Below, piece by piece: positions 32,530-43,790 of a stretch of DNA of 64,000 nucleotides. The translations under genes were made by a program, and so were the position numbers. The stretch's first letter is position 1. The number at the start of each line of letters is the position of its first letter. A model generated the notes under the pieces. The model saw only the letters and a program-made list of their open reading frames with translations, was not told the DNA's origin and searched no databases. The DNA is from Anticarsia gemmatalis (taxonomy: Eukaryota > Arthropoda > Insecta > Lepidoptera > Erebidae): the NCBI RefSeq assembly GCF_050436995.1, contig NC_134775.1, positions 4,441,124 to 4,505,123 on the forward strand, written 5' to 3'.

Positions 32530-34180
32530 TAGTCCAGTAATTTAAGCTTAAATTAGGTAAGAATCTCGGAATTCGAGATACCCAGCTGTAAGTCTGTAAA
32601 TACTTGTATATTGACACCCTAAAAGTTGTCTCAAAACCTACATATGGTAGGGTGTACGCAACTATAAAATTTCAAGGTCAAAGGTCACAAAAACCGGTGT
32701 TTTGCGCTTTTTTTAGTAAATATCTCAGTTCCTATGGATTTTTTGCTTTTTGTATTCATTATCAATATTGTACAGTATAAAATTCTCTACAAATTTTGTT
32801 TGAAATTTTTTTTTTTACCGCGAAACGTTTTCGAGAGAGAGGGCGGGGAGCGCGCGGTCACAGGATCATTTCAGGTCAACCGGTGCCTCCGGTCGTAAAT
32901 GCGACATATATAGTTGATGAACTATCGGTAAATCAATGATTATAAATATTTGTTCATTTCTATTAACTATTATATTGTATTTTATCATTTTCTTCATATA
33001 TTAAATCTATATCTTCTATTCAATAACACTGATAATCATTTCCTATAATTAAAAATTAATTAAAGTAGAAACTTAAATCTATACTTATCTATACTTAATA
33101 TTATAAAGCTGAACAGTTTGTTTGTTTGTTTGTTTGTTTGTTTGAATGCGCTAATCTCAGGAACCACTAGTCCGATTTGAAAAATTCTTTCAGTGTTAGA
33201 TAGTCCATTTATCGAGAAAGGTTATAGGCTATATATCATCACGCTACAACTAATAGGAGCAGAGTAGCAATAAAAAATGTTACAAAAACGGGGAAAATTT
33301 TGACCCATTCTATCTTATGTGACGCAAGCGAAGTTGCGCGGGTCAGCTAGTCATATTATAAGTATATTTCCATTTACACTAATGACATTTTAAATAGAAA
33401 ATAATTAAGTGCATCTTCTTGAAAATCTGTAAATTTTAAAATCCTTCTACTACGTCAAAAATTATACCTGGGAATTATACGGGCCCCTACTATACACTAC
33501 GGACCTTTCTATTTATACCCCAGTTTATTCCATTTTTTACTTCTTATAAAAAGAAATGTTTTGAAGGATATTTTTTAATAAAAATATTAATCCATAATTT
33601 ATTTGTTTTTTTTCATCATGTAAGAAGTTATTAATATTAATTAGGTTAAAATTCAAATATAATGACTATATTTTCACTAAAAATTCTGCAATTACATGGG
33701 CAGGTAAGTGTTGAAAAATTATGAAAAAAATTATAAAAAATAATATAATAGTTAATAGAAATTGACAAATATATATAATCATTGATTTATCGATAGTTCA
33801 TCAACTATATATGTCGCATTTTCGACCGGAGGCACCGGTTGACCTGAAATGATCCTGTGACCGCGCGCTCCCCGCCCTCTCTCTCGAAAACGTTTCGCGG
33901 TAAAAAAAAAATTTTCAAACAAAATTTGTAGAGAATTTTATACTGTACAATATTGATAATGAATACAAATAGCAAAAATTCCATAGGAAATTAGATATTT
34001 ACAAAAAAAGCGCAAAAAACCGGTTTTTGTGACCTTTGACCTTGAAATTTTATAGTTGCGTACACCCTACCATATGTAGGTTTTGAGACAACTTTTAGGG
34101 TGTCAATATACAAGTATTTACAAACTTACAGCTGGGTATCTCGAATTCCGAGGTGAACTTACTAAAATGACTGGACTACA
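32530..34180. mobile_element. Foldback element with about 400-bp inverted arms
   Basis: The left arm (32530-32945) and right arm (about 33770-34180) are inverted copies: TAGTCCAGT..., CGGAATTCGAGATACCCAGC, CAACTATAAAATTTCAAGGT, GTTTTCGAGAGAGAGGGCGG, GTCACAGGATCATTTCAGGT and CGACATATATAGTTGATGAA all reappear in reverse complement. Arms differ by scattered changes. The roughly 800-bp loop is AT-rich, noncoding and holds HelA copy 5. No transposase is seen and the superfamily is unknown. Confidence 0.8.
33088..33350 (+). mobile_element. HelA copy 5, in the foldback loop
   Basis: TC at 33088 after A33087, CTAG ending at 33350 before T33351. TCTATACTTA is duplicated just upstream (33078), a pattern also seen at copies 4 and 6. 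Confidence 0.85.
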
Positions 34181-34620
34181 ACGTATAAATTCACTATCAG
34201 CTGTTCGTCCGGCGGTCAACGACACCGCACCGGCGCACAGGCTGACATCGTCAAGTTGGGACTTAAGGACTAAAATTAGTATTTTTAAATTCTATGTGCT
34301 AATACAAATATTTTATGTTAATACAGTTTTTTGATATACTCAGTATTTTTTGAGTTATGGAGCCCTTAACTTTGTATGAAATATAAATGGGTTTTTGGTT
34401 TATTTCTTGCATGTTTTAACATTGTTTTACAAAATATAGTGATAAATATTGGTTAACATTCCACACCACACTTATGACATCGTTTGTTTATAACAAAACT
34501 CAGCAGCGCGGTGACCCTCATTAGCATGTCGTCCAATCAGAGAGCAGCAAAATGATGACGTGTCATTATATGATTAGGTAATACATAGCAGGTAAAAAAA
34601 TTACACCGTTACATTTGAAA
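34181..34620. other. Unassigned stretch
   Basis: Flank of the foldback. No coding frame or repeat end is recognisable. Confidence 0.35.
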
Positions 34621-34634
34621 AACCACCATTTCCA

Positions 34635-35225
34635 ATGCGCTTACACACGTACTGCACTACAAGTGAACATGAATCTACAGCAAAAGTGTCTACTGCCACG
34701 TCAACGAATGTAAGTCCAAGAAAACCGTGTGGTGAATTAGAACCTAAGCATAAAAAAAGACGTACAGGACATATTCATACAACTATGACTACAGAGGTAA
34801 TATCTCATGCATGTATTATGAAACTACGAGAGGGTGGTAATTAAGGAATAGCTAAAATCCTCAGACACCTACATACTTCAAAATCTACAGGATATTCAGG
34901 AAGCCAAGAATAGTCTTTTGGGTAAAAATGACCATCCTAAATTTACTCCAGATGAAGCTATGGGATAGCTTTTAGTGTCAAAACTAAAGCCAAATTAACA
35001 AAGAGGCAACAATACTTTAAGAAACAACATCAAAGAGAAAATGACAATATGATTCCTTCCTACTACAAGGTGCAAGACGTAAAACAAGGATGTTACCCGC
35101 CAAAGGATGACATCACCTTAACAGATACAGCTGCTAGAATAAAATTGCAGCCTCTATTAGACATAGCCATCAAAAGGATATTCAAGGCAGTCAATATTGA
35201 TAGCACAGAATGTAAGTAGTTGACA
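34635..35225 (+). pseudogene. Decayed protein-coding remnant of unknown family
   Basis: A 69-codon frame begins at 34635 (RKPCGELEPKHKKRRTGHIH); further downstream, in other frames, come KLTKRQQYFKKQH, PSYYKVQDVKQGCYPPKDD and TDTAARIKLQPLLDIAIKRI. The PSYYKV...CYP...LQPLLD pattern reminds me of multicopy arthropod and hydrozoan transposon-linked proteins that I cannot name with certainty. Several stops and shifts make it dead. Confidence 0.35.
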
Positions 35226-35430
35226 ATGACAAGCGAATGATGGTGGATGGTGCCTCAAATCAAACAAACTTTAAGCAAAATATTACAACGGATCACAATG
35301 CTTTGACAGATGATTCAAGTATTTTTATGGGTCGTTTAGTACTAATAAAAATTATCCTATTATACCGTATTTATTCTGTTAAAAATGAAAATGACATAAT
35401 TATGACATACTTTACAGCTCGTTAATAGTT

Positions 35431-36869
35431 TACTACTGTTTAGTTCTAATATCTGTTCGAAAAACGGTCTCGAGTGAAAGTTACTTTTAAGGCCCTTTGT
35501 CCCTCTCTAACAATTTTAAGATTATTACTGAATCTTAATCCGGTAATTGTTGTTTCATGTAACAGAATTTTGGTATAAAAACAATCAAAAGTAGTTTTAT
35601 ACATTATTTAGTACTCTTGATGCACCCTAAAGATAGTTTGTATCTTGAAAATGTTTGTCCCAATTTTGTCAGTGTGTATATTTAGTAGGCTCAAGTTTAT
35701 CCACGATTCCGCTTTAGTATGGTCACCTGCTAGAAAAGGACAGAGTGCCTTAAAAGTGAGTCTCGCTCGGCTCGCGAATTTGTCTTAGTGATCCTTCCAG
35801 TTAGTATTATTACTTCCATGATGCAGTCAGTCTACTTTTGACAATGACAATCACAGATTTATGACAACTACGACATATGCGTCCGATGTTGTCATTAAAA
35901 TAATACTTATAATGTTGCTGTTATATGAATACTAATCTGATAGTATACGAATTTTCAAAACTGATTTACAAAAAAATGCAGGTCGAAATAATTTTTATTT
36001 TTGTCATTTTACACCCTTTTCATTATGCTCTATCCATGTCTAAAAGTTCAAGCTGCTTAAAAAATGCTGTGAATAAAAAAACACTCTCCATACAAAACGA
36101 GACCATGTCCTTTGTATAATTGATGCAGTTCGTGCTTTTCGCTCACGGACGCTCTCCAAAGAACAAGGGCGATAAAATCACTTATATTTTTTAAGCGTCT
36201 TCGAATCTCAATTTTATCAAAGTGATTTATTATTCAATGTCTGAATTTCAGGAACGTCATTTTTACTTTTAATGGCGACATTAAAAAAATTAACAAAAAA
36301 GCAATAAATCGACTATCTCAAAATGATTCTTCATTTCCTTTAGATAAAAAAATGTTTCCATTCAGTACTTTGTTGCTCAATCAGTAGTTTTTTTTTGTCA
36401 GTGGGTCTATTTTTTTTTTAAATAAGTTAATAATCTTCAACGGGAAAGATATTGTTATGATAAATTATTAAAAACAGTGACTAACAAATCAAAAACTTAT
36501 TATTTTGCTCACACAAAGATATTTACAATCAACAGTAGTGATCTTTTAGTTGTGTTATATTTTTAAAGTATGGCAACTATATTGTCTACTTTGGTTTGAT
36601 TTGATTGTTTGTCGTTGACGTTTGGTGATTTTCGGAATCGATGTGGTGTTGTGTTTTGCGATTACTATTGCTTTTTCGTACCTATTTTTAAACTATTCGG
36701 ACTTACTAAAGATTTGTTCGTTAACCCTGCATCTCTATCATTTCTACATGACTTCTACTGATTCATTACGGACGTTTCCCTTGCTTTTTGGATTTTGTGA
36801 ACTAGTTTACTACTTCTTCAAATATGAGAAGCCGTGTCAGATTGACTCGAATTTTGTGCGTGAATTGTA
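35431..36869. other. Unassigned AT-rich stretch
   Basis: Weak inverted similarity links TTACTTTTAAGGCCCTTTGT (35483) with the complement of GGACAGAGTGCCTTAAAAGT (35738), a possible decayed TIR pair. The segment at 36130-36165 (GTTCGTGCTTTTCGCTCACG) recalls the upstream part of family Y. An 82-codon frame at 36622 is hydrophobic, has no recognisable domain and is probably chance. Confidence 0.35.
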
Positions 36870-37640
36870 ACATATGTGTGAATAGCTTCCGCAGGTACCC
36901 TGCTTTGGAACAAAATACTTGTCACATTGGGAATTAACGCGAATACGCATTTTACCTTAAAATGCCTAACGTTTTGGCGCAGGTTGCACTCGCCGTGGTC
37001 GCAGGCTGACTGGAGCAGCGATGACAGGACTTCGTGTATATGAGGCGGACGCATGTCCATCCACCCTCATATTTAGTTTTTCCAACCACCATCACACACT
37101 ACACTAACCGTGTCCCTATTCTGTGAGCTAACCGATTGCGAAACATAGCGAGGTTTTGTGACAATAATCACTGGATTCCACGTCGTGGATAATTTGATGC
37201 CGTTTTCCCGATTGAAATTTGTATGTTTCTTGATTTCGATCGCTTCACGAACAATCCTAGAATTGAAATGTCGTACAGTGGAGAGGACTTGAGGGCGATG
37301 GAACTCAATCCAGTGATTAGTTTCTGCTTCGAGTAGATTTTCCGCAATGGCTGACTTGCTGATTTGACGGTTCTTAACAGCGGCGATATGTTCCTTGGCC
37401 CTTTCAGCTATCGACCGCTTAGTCTGGCCTATGTAGGAACTACCGCAACTGCAGTTGATCTTGTAGCCACCTGGTGTTTGAAACGGTAGTACATCCTTCG
37501 GTGTGCCCACTATGCTCTCATATACACGAAGTCCTGTCATCGCTGCTCCTGTCAGCCTGCGACCACGACGAGTGCAACCTGCGCCGAAACATTAGGCATT
37601 TTAAGGTAAAATGCGTGTTCGCGTTAATTCCCGAATTATA
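36870..37640 (-). mobile_element. Penelope-like retroelement remnant with inverted terminal repeats
   Basis: A GIY-YIG frame (37073-37540, minus) lies between two inverted copies of a terminal repeat: 36935-37045 and 37515-37630, sharing GACAGGACTTCGTGTATATG, CAGCGATGACAGGAC, GTGGTCGCAGGCTGAC and the hairpin GCATTTTACCTTAAAATGC. Penelope-like elements commonly carry one inverted, truncated terminal repeat. The RT domain is missing. Confidence 0.7.
37073..37540 (-). pseudogene. Penelope-like GIY-YIG endonuclease C-terminal domain
   Basis: The frame (155 aa) reads YKINCSCGSSYIGQTKRS, then ERAKEHIAAVKNRQ, SAIAENLLEAETNHWIEF, RIVREAIEIKKHTNFNRENG and LSTTWNPVI. YKI-CxC-SSYIGQT is the GIY-YIG motif with the extra Cys pair of Penelope-like elements; the catalytic Arg (TKRSIAER) and Glu (REAIEI) are present. 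In full elements this follows an RT domain, which is not found here, so this is a truncated copy. Confidence 0.85.
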
Positions 37641-37644
37641 TACA

Positions 37645-38711
37645 CTAGCTGACCCGTGCGGCTCCGCTCGCGTGAATTTCGTACTGTTGCTTATTCGTTT
37701 GAGCACGCGAATTGCGAAGCACTCGATACACCTACACATAAAAATGCTTACAACTCTTTGTCATCTAATGGTTATTTACGAAAGGGACACACAATGTGAC
37801 ACAGGCTCAGGCAGGCCTGATTTCCTGTGGTTACCTTCTTTTCCTCTCTCGTCTGTATCCGTACCAGTTCACAGTGTAAAATATAATACCTTATTATAGA
37901 CTGACCATTGCTTACCCGTCTGGATTCAGAATATTATTATAGCTACAGACAGACCTATCTGCGCCGGAGCTCTTCACACGCGTAATAATGTATACTTGCG
38001 ATGATACGTCCGAAACCGCGTAACCCGTAATTATTTTTTATATATCATCCGTTGTTTATTTTTTAAAACTTAGCACATAGTCTGTTTCATAGCTATCCAA
38101 TTTATTTCCTTAATGCAACCAATTAATTTGGTTATATGTTACGAACTGCAACGCCATCTGTTAGTTGCGGCGAACAACGACAACAAACGAAATTACTCTG
38201 TTTGCCATCTAGGATATCCCGACCGCACCGGACCCACGTAAACCCACATTTTTGTGTAATATATCATACAACATTTATGTTTGGAAATCTTATAAATGTA
38301 TAGCCTGTTTCAAAGGTATTTTTTTTACAATTAAGCCATCAAAATAAATTAATAAGGAAAAACATGCTTTGTCGCAGACTATAACGCCATCTATTGGTTG
38401 GTGCAACAACAGGTATCGGATACGGCCGGGGCCGCGTTCACTATGCGAATGTTGTGAAATGGATTGCAACGCCATCTAAGGTCTCTATAGGGAAACGCAG
38501 GTTCAAACGATTTCTACTAATTTTTTTCAATTTTCTAAAAATATATGAAATTTTATGCTATAAAAAGTATCCTATAAGTTGCTCCACTACTTATTCTATG
38601 CATATACTAAATTTCAGTGCATTCTAATCGGTAGTTTTTACGTGGCAGCGTAACGTACAGACAGGAAAAAATCTGACCTTGACCTCTCTACAGATTTATT
38701 ATAAGTATAGA
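37645..38711 (-). mobile_element. HelB copy 2
   Basis: CTAG at 37645-37648 after A37644; its 5' TC is the complement of 38710-38711. It matches copy 1 and copy 3 over most of its length, but the (TCTG)n tract is lost by a deletion near 38660-38670. The base beyond its 5' end gives T|TC rather than A|TC. Confidence 0.78.
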
Positions 38712-38789
38712 ATCAACATGCAACGCGAGAGATTAAAAGTTGTGTATCGAGGATGCTTCGCTTATGCCGCGGCTACATGCAGAGACTTT

Positions 38790-39850
38790 GAGGCGTTCTC
38801 AACTCTGCGAGCGTGTTGGTGGCGGACACTTCGAACCTTATTTCATAAGAAGTAATCGTACGTAATTGAGGTAAGTGATTGTTCATAACAATTTTGTATT
38901 ATCAGCACCTGGTGTTATTTATTTATTCATTTGGGAATTATTTTTCAATTTCGCGTACGCCTAAATAGGCACGTAGGGTTTTTTATTTTATGAATTTACG
39001 ATTTTTTACGAACGGGCGGCGCCGGCGGCTCTCTTTGATAGTTCGAGCAGTTCGCTCGCGGAATTCGGAAGCTCTTCACCGGTTTAGTTATGTCGTGTTC
39101 GTCGTGTCGTGTGTGAACTGTTGTTTATTATTACTTGTTATTGTTTCGGTTTCGTTTCGTTAGGTTTTTCTCGTTATTAGTTTTGTTACTCTTATTCTGG
39201 AAGTGCAGTTGTGTTTGTGAATACGAAGAATTGTTGATGTGTTATGGTGAAGCTCGTGGAAGTGCTGGGCGTGCTCTGCACCTGTACGTCCAGAATCCAA
39301 AGGTACTCAAACTCTCGCCATACACCAGGTAATCGCGTGTTCATTGACATTGATAACAATCTGGTTTAGCACTTTATTATTATTGGTTATATTTTGCTAC
39401 TAGCTGACCCGCGCAACTTCGCTTGCGTCACATTAGAGATTAGGTCAAAATTTTCCCCGTTTTTGTAACATTTTTTATTGCTACTCTGCTCCTATTGGTC
39501 GTACCGTGATGATATATAACTTATAACCTTCCTCGATAAATGGTCTATCTAACACTGAAAGAATTTTTTAAATCGGACCGGTAGTTCCTGAGATTAGCGC
39601 GTTCAAACAAACAAACAAACAAACTCTTCAGCTTTATAATATTAGTATGGATTATTGTTTGATATCGTGTAAGCCACGTAGGTACCTACCTATTTACAAT
39701 TTTACAATGAGCTTTTGTAACATACGGGCCTACTTACGATACAATAAGCGATACATACGATTGTTATCTAATGATAGCGTTGCATACAAGTGAGTGCATA
39801 GACGTTGTTGTACGCATACGTACCTACGACGCGCCGCGCCGCCGCCGAGA
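38790..39850 (+). repeat. Repeat family Y, copy 3 (inverted relative to copy 1)
   Basis: Sequence 38870-39399 plus 39652-39840 matches the reverse complement of about 3700-4385, including GAGGTAAGTGATTGTTCATA, AACGGGCGGCGCCGGCGGCT and CTGTTGTTTATTATTACTTG. A frame at 39135-39332 contains EYEELLMCYGEARGSAGRAL, the DUF4817-like motif, then runs out. HelA copy 6 interrupts it. Confidence 0.65.
39400..39651 (-). mobile_element. HelA copy 6, in family Y copy 3
   Basis: CTAG at 39400-39403 after A39399; TC end at the complement of 39650-39651, before T39652. Y copy 1 is uninterrupted at the corresponding point near 3850 (complement TTTTTGCTAGTATTGTTTGA), giving an empty site. Confidence 0.85.
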
Positions 39851-40091
39851 AGTAGCTACCTACTGTACATCGACATAAGTGTCAAAATAAGTGGACACAA
39901 AAAATCACTCTCCCTAATTTTATTCTTATTTAATTTTAATAGTTTATTTTTAATTTAATTTTATTTATTTTAATACATACAATAATTAGTACATAGTATA
40001 TGTAGTGATATTGTGTCATTATACACCACCTGCCAGCGGAACACAAAACTTAAGGAAAGTTGCAAGTCATTGTCACAAGTAGCTACACAAA

Positions 40092-40793
40092 ATGTCTCAG
40101 CTAAGTGAGATTCAGCTGACCCAGACGAAGCTTGAGGAGACCTTCAACAAAAGAATGGCCGATCTGGAGGCTCAGCTGCAAACAGGCATTGCAAAGAAGA
40201 CGGTGGCAAAGATGGCTGAGGAGTTCTGGGCATTCCGTGAGCTAATTTTTGGTGTACTTAGCTTGCTCCGGCAACAGGTTGCTGAATGTGCGCGGATGAT
40301 GGACTCAATCGTGGCAAGGCATCGCAGAAAGGACCTCCTCTTCCTCGGGATTCCAGAGACAGAAAACATTGATGCCCAATGTATGGCCTCCAGCATTCTC
40401 CAGGGCAAGTTGGGCTTGACCACCATCACAGCAGCTTCCATTAGGGTGTGTCACAGGATAGGCGCCCCTAGAGGTAAGCATCATCGGCCAGTTCTTGTGC
40501 GTTTCTCGGATGCAGAGGTCCGATCATCTGTCTGGCGAGCTAAGGGGAAACTGCGGGGGACGTCTGTATCGGTGAGAGAGTTTCTGACGGAGGACCCGCC
40601 AAATCATTTTTGCTAAGGCTCGGCAGCATTTCGGTATGAAGGACTGCTGGACCCAAGACGGCACCATCATCGTCAAAATGTCTGATCGAAGCCGTCATAA
40701 GATTATCACGATAGACGAGCTGAACACTCTACTACTACCCGGCATCCAAAGGTGGACACCGCAATCCCTTCTCGACCGAAGCTCGGAGCGGTG
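40092..40793 (+). pseudogene. LINE J ORF1
   Basis: ATG 40092 opens a 174-aa frame: a coiled-coil-like N-terminus (LTQTKLEETFNKRMADLEAQ), then RRKDLLFLGIPETENID and RVCHRIGAPRGKHHRPVLV, the RRM-like region of LINE ORF1 proteins. A frameshift near 40600 leads to IFAKARQHFGMKDCWTQDGT and VKMSDRSRHKIITIDELN, which is the expected C-terminal domain, ending at about 40793. Such ORF1 proteins bind element RNA. ORF2 of the same copy seems to begin near 41580. Confidence 0.75.
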
Positions 40794-41284
40794 AACGCGG
40801 TATCTCCTGCGGGTTCTAAGCCGCGTAAGATCTAATTGTGTCTTCTTAATCGTATTGCGACGCCGTTATGGTATCATGTTACGGCAATTCACGGTTCGGT
40901 AATTTGCAACAACATGTGCTCATTGTCTTATATACCGATCACCCTCCAAAGTTATTAAATACGTTCTCTCAATTTTATTATTGTCATATTTTGTACACTC
41001 ACGACACTCACTGGATCGCAGTGTTGTCAAATGTCAAACTGACAGATGACAACAATGTGACTTTGACAGTTACGTTCGGTGACGTTCAGTGTTGCATTTT
41101 GTTTATTTATACTTACCGTTGCACTTACTGCTTTTATTTTCTTTAATTTCTGTACTATACTTCTAATTTTATGTTTTTTTCTTTTATTGTGTATGTTCAC
41201 TGGCGGGTGGTGCAGAGATGTTATTTGCACCGCTTATTACTCTACTTTTTTATATTTATCTATTTATTATAATATCTATACTAA

Positions 41285-41538
41285 TCTATACTAATATTAT
41301 AAAGCTGAAGAGTTTGTTTGTTTGTTTGTTTGAACGCGCTAATCTCAGGAACTACGGGTCCGAATTGAAAAATTATTTCGGTGTTAGATAGTCCATTTAT
41401 CGAGGAAGGCTATAGGCTATATATCATCACGCTACGACCAATGGGAGCAGAGTACGAGTAAAAAATGTTACAAAAACGGGGAAAATTATGACCCATTCTC
41501 TCTTACGTGACGCAAGCGAAGTTGCGCGGGTCGGCTAG
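41285..41538 (+). mobile_element. HelA copy 7, between J ORF1 and ORF2
   Basis: TC at 41285 after A41284; ends CTAG at 41538 before T41539. Its start TCTATACTAA is duplicated just upstream (41275). Confidence 0.85.
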
Positions 41539-41579
41539 TGTTTATATATATTTGTTACATTATGTAAAGCGACGATGAT

Positions 41580-41738
41580 GCCTCTTTCGCATCAGCTGAC
41601 GATTTTACCTCTTCTCCAAACGAAAGCTTTTGTTCTAAAGATGGCACGCTCGGTGATTTTGTACGGTAAACTTTTGAAAGCTCAAACAAAAATATTTTTA
41701 ATGTGTGTCACTTAAATGCACAAAGTATACCGACACAA
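41580..41738 (+). pseudogene. LINE J ORF2, N-terminal start
   Basis: The frame reads acidic sequence (ASADDFTSSPNESFCSKDG) then FNVCHLNAQSIPTQ, the opening strand of the APE endonuclease. It is interrupted by HelX at 41739 and picks up at 43791 with EAFADANVHAILISEIWLKP, though a few bases are missing at the join. Confidence 0.65.
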
Positions 41739-42605
41739 CTAGCACACAAGCTGCTTATACAGTCGTTATACAGCCTGATAGTTGCATAAGAGTCGTTCAA
41801 ATGCTGTACAGTTTTCTATAAGTTGTATGCTAGCTATTTAAAAAAACTCTTTAACAGCTAGGCGGGACAGTAGCCGTTTAGTAGGAAACTAATGACTTAT
41901 AGTGATATATGAGCATGTAATTGCATCGCTAGACAGCCTAGGGAAGTATAATTGAGTTAATGGAATCTTCTATAACACCGTTAAATGTATAAGGGGACTT
42001 TAGGAGATAAAGGAGTTTAAACGGAGTTATGCGTTGCGTTTATAGCGCTCAAGAGCGTAATTAAGCTTTTTGTAATGCCTTAGGTTCTATAACAGTTTTT
42101 TTTAGGGCTAGTGTGTTACTCATCTATAAAAGAGTTGCGTTGGTCTTTAATAGCGCCTTGAGCGGTATATCAGATATTTATATGACTTCTGTACGGCAAA
42201 TAAATGTATAAGGTATCATTCGAAACATTTTTACAGCCATGGGGATTACAGACTTATGTTAAAGCACCTAAAGCGCTTTAATAGCATGAACTAACGCTCT
42301 TATAACTATACATCTATAACCGAGTAATATACCTTTATACTAAAGCTTAAAATTATTATCATAATAATATTTACATAGGTGTAGTGGTGGTTCAGTCTGT
42401 CAACTGTTTTCAAAGAATCATACTATAAATTGACTATCAAACTAATTTAATATTCAACGACTGACCCCTTAAAGTACGAGTAAAACGCTGGTGTGCGACC
42501 AAAACAGTTATATTGAAGCACTCCTATGCCACAACTGCAACCTCTTGAAGTCTACAACAGCAAACACTAGAGCCTTTGTACAGCTTAAGCCGCTAGAACT
42601 GATGT

Positions 42606-42848
42606 TGTGGAGGAACGAGGTGATCATGTTCCTCCAACAGAAAGGGAGGATCCTCCGACCAGGCGAGGTGATCATGCCTGGTGGGCCTAGGCTGCCCGAC
42701 TGTTGTAGTCGGGAATTTGTATATATAGTCAGTTGCAGTGCAAACTTCGATAGTGCGATCTAGGACTTGTGACGTCAGTCACACTGCGCGTGGTGGTTGG
42801 TTGCGCGCTGGTCCCAGTAGATGTCGCTGTATGTAGCGAGCCGCTACA
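42606..42848. mobile_element. Solo LTR in HelX copy 1
   Basis: It starts TGTGGAGGAACGAGG and ends GAGCCGCTACA. The 4-bp duplication ATGT is at 42602-42605 and 42849-42852. HelX copy 2 reads straight through this point (complement CCGCTAGAGCAGATGTAACC), an empty site. A TATATA box lies near 42720. The parent LTR family is not in the window. Confidence 0.75.
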
Positions 42849-42956
42849 ATGTAACCAACTCTGAGAGCTGCTTGATCGAGACGCCATTACAGCATTTGGT
42901 AAACATATTTTTTGAGGTTATTACGATCTTTTGAAGATCATATAAATCTATAGCCT

Positions 42957-43305
42957 AATATTATAATGCAACGGGTCTTATACGCGATTGAAAATTTAAA
43001 GGTTAGGATACCTTATTTGCTGCCCGACGTTTCGATCGCATTACAACGACCGTGGTCACGAGCTGACTGATGTGGCTGCTAAGCGTCGTCTTCTTGCGGC
43101 GCGAGTTTCGACGCCTACCCTCACTTGGTTTTCACTTAGTGTACATTGTCAGCTCGTGACCACGGTCGTTGTAATGCGATCGAAACGTCGGGCAGCAAAT
43201 AAGGTATCCTAACCTTTAAATTTTCAATCGCGTATAAGACCCGTTGCATTATAATATTATGTGTACTAGTCGCGAGAGTTTAAAAACATTAATCTATAGC
43301 CTGGT
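42957..43305. mobile_element. Foldback of two inverted Penelope-type terminal repeats
   Basis: Arms of about 115 bp (TAATATTATAATGCAACGGG..., TCGATCGCATTACAACGACC, GTGGTCACGAGCTGAC) are inverted around an 80-bp spacer. The arm layout (GACCACGG, then CGAAACGTCGGG, then a CGCGTATAAGACCCGTT end) parallels the terminal repeats at 36935-37045 and 37515-37630. AATCTATAGCC flanks the insert on both sides as an 11-bp duplication. No coding sequence. Confidence 0.6.
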
Positions 43306-43790
43306 AACGTTAACATAACTAAAATCATTTTTTGTTACCTATAACCCTAATTAAATTATCTGTAACCCTCAAAGTCTTATTTATGTTCAAAATACAATTT
43401 CCAAATCCACATATCTATATAATTTTTGCATTTAAAACTGAATATTTTGAGGGCGCATGAAAATATTGACGATAATATACATATATATTGACAACAAACT
43501 GGAACTCGCACTTTCATATCACGTACACAAAGACATAAAAGCGATAGACTACTTGTTATTTTAATAATCCAATCCGTAAAAATAAATGTCTCCTCATTTG
43601 TCACTGATGATTCATTTTAATAAAATATATTTAGTTTACACCATAATAAACCTAAAATATTACTAATTTAAAGCGTTAGCCTTTATTACCGTTACACAGT
43701 AGCGCTAAAATAAGATAAAGGTGGTATAATCGCGCTACAAGAGCCTTTTCGAAGTCTCGTGGCGCTAACCACCTCTGTACAAGAGCCGGA

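Larger units (their letters stand above)
41739..43790 (-). mobile_element. HelX copy 1: long Helitron-like element
   Basis: On the minus strand it starts TCCGGCTCTTGTACAGAGG after an A and ends GCTTGTGTGCTAG before a T (complements of 43791 and 41738). A weak hairpin (AGCA-gcttgtg-TGCT) precedes the CTAG end. Two relatives occur at 49993-53438 and 53438-59070. It contains a solo LTR and a Penelope-derived foldback; without them it is about 1.46 kb and noncoding. Confidence 0.65.

Noticed and set aside
36622..36870. 82-codon hydrophobic frame as a membrane protein gene
   Set aside because: AT-rich sequence readily gives Phe/Leu/Ile-rich frames; there is no domain, splice context or repeat support.
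43021..43205. Hammerhead ribozyme in the Penelope-type arms
   Set aside because: A CTGATG and a GAAAC occur, but I could not fit the full conserved core (CUGANGA with paired stems) by eye.
42957..43260. CRISPR-like or operator palindrome
   Set aside because: It is a two-armed foldback with a target duplication in a eukaryotic repeat; there are no regularly spaced repeats.
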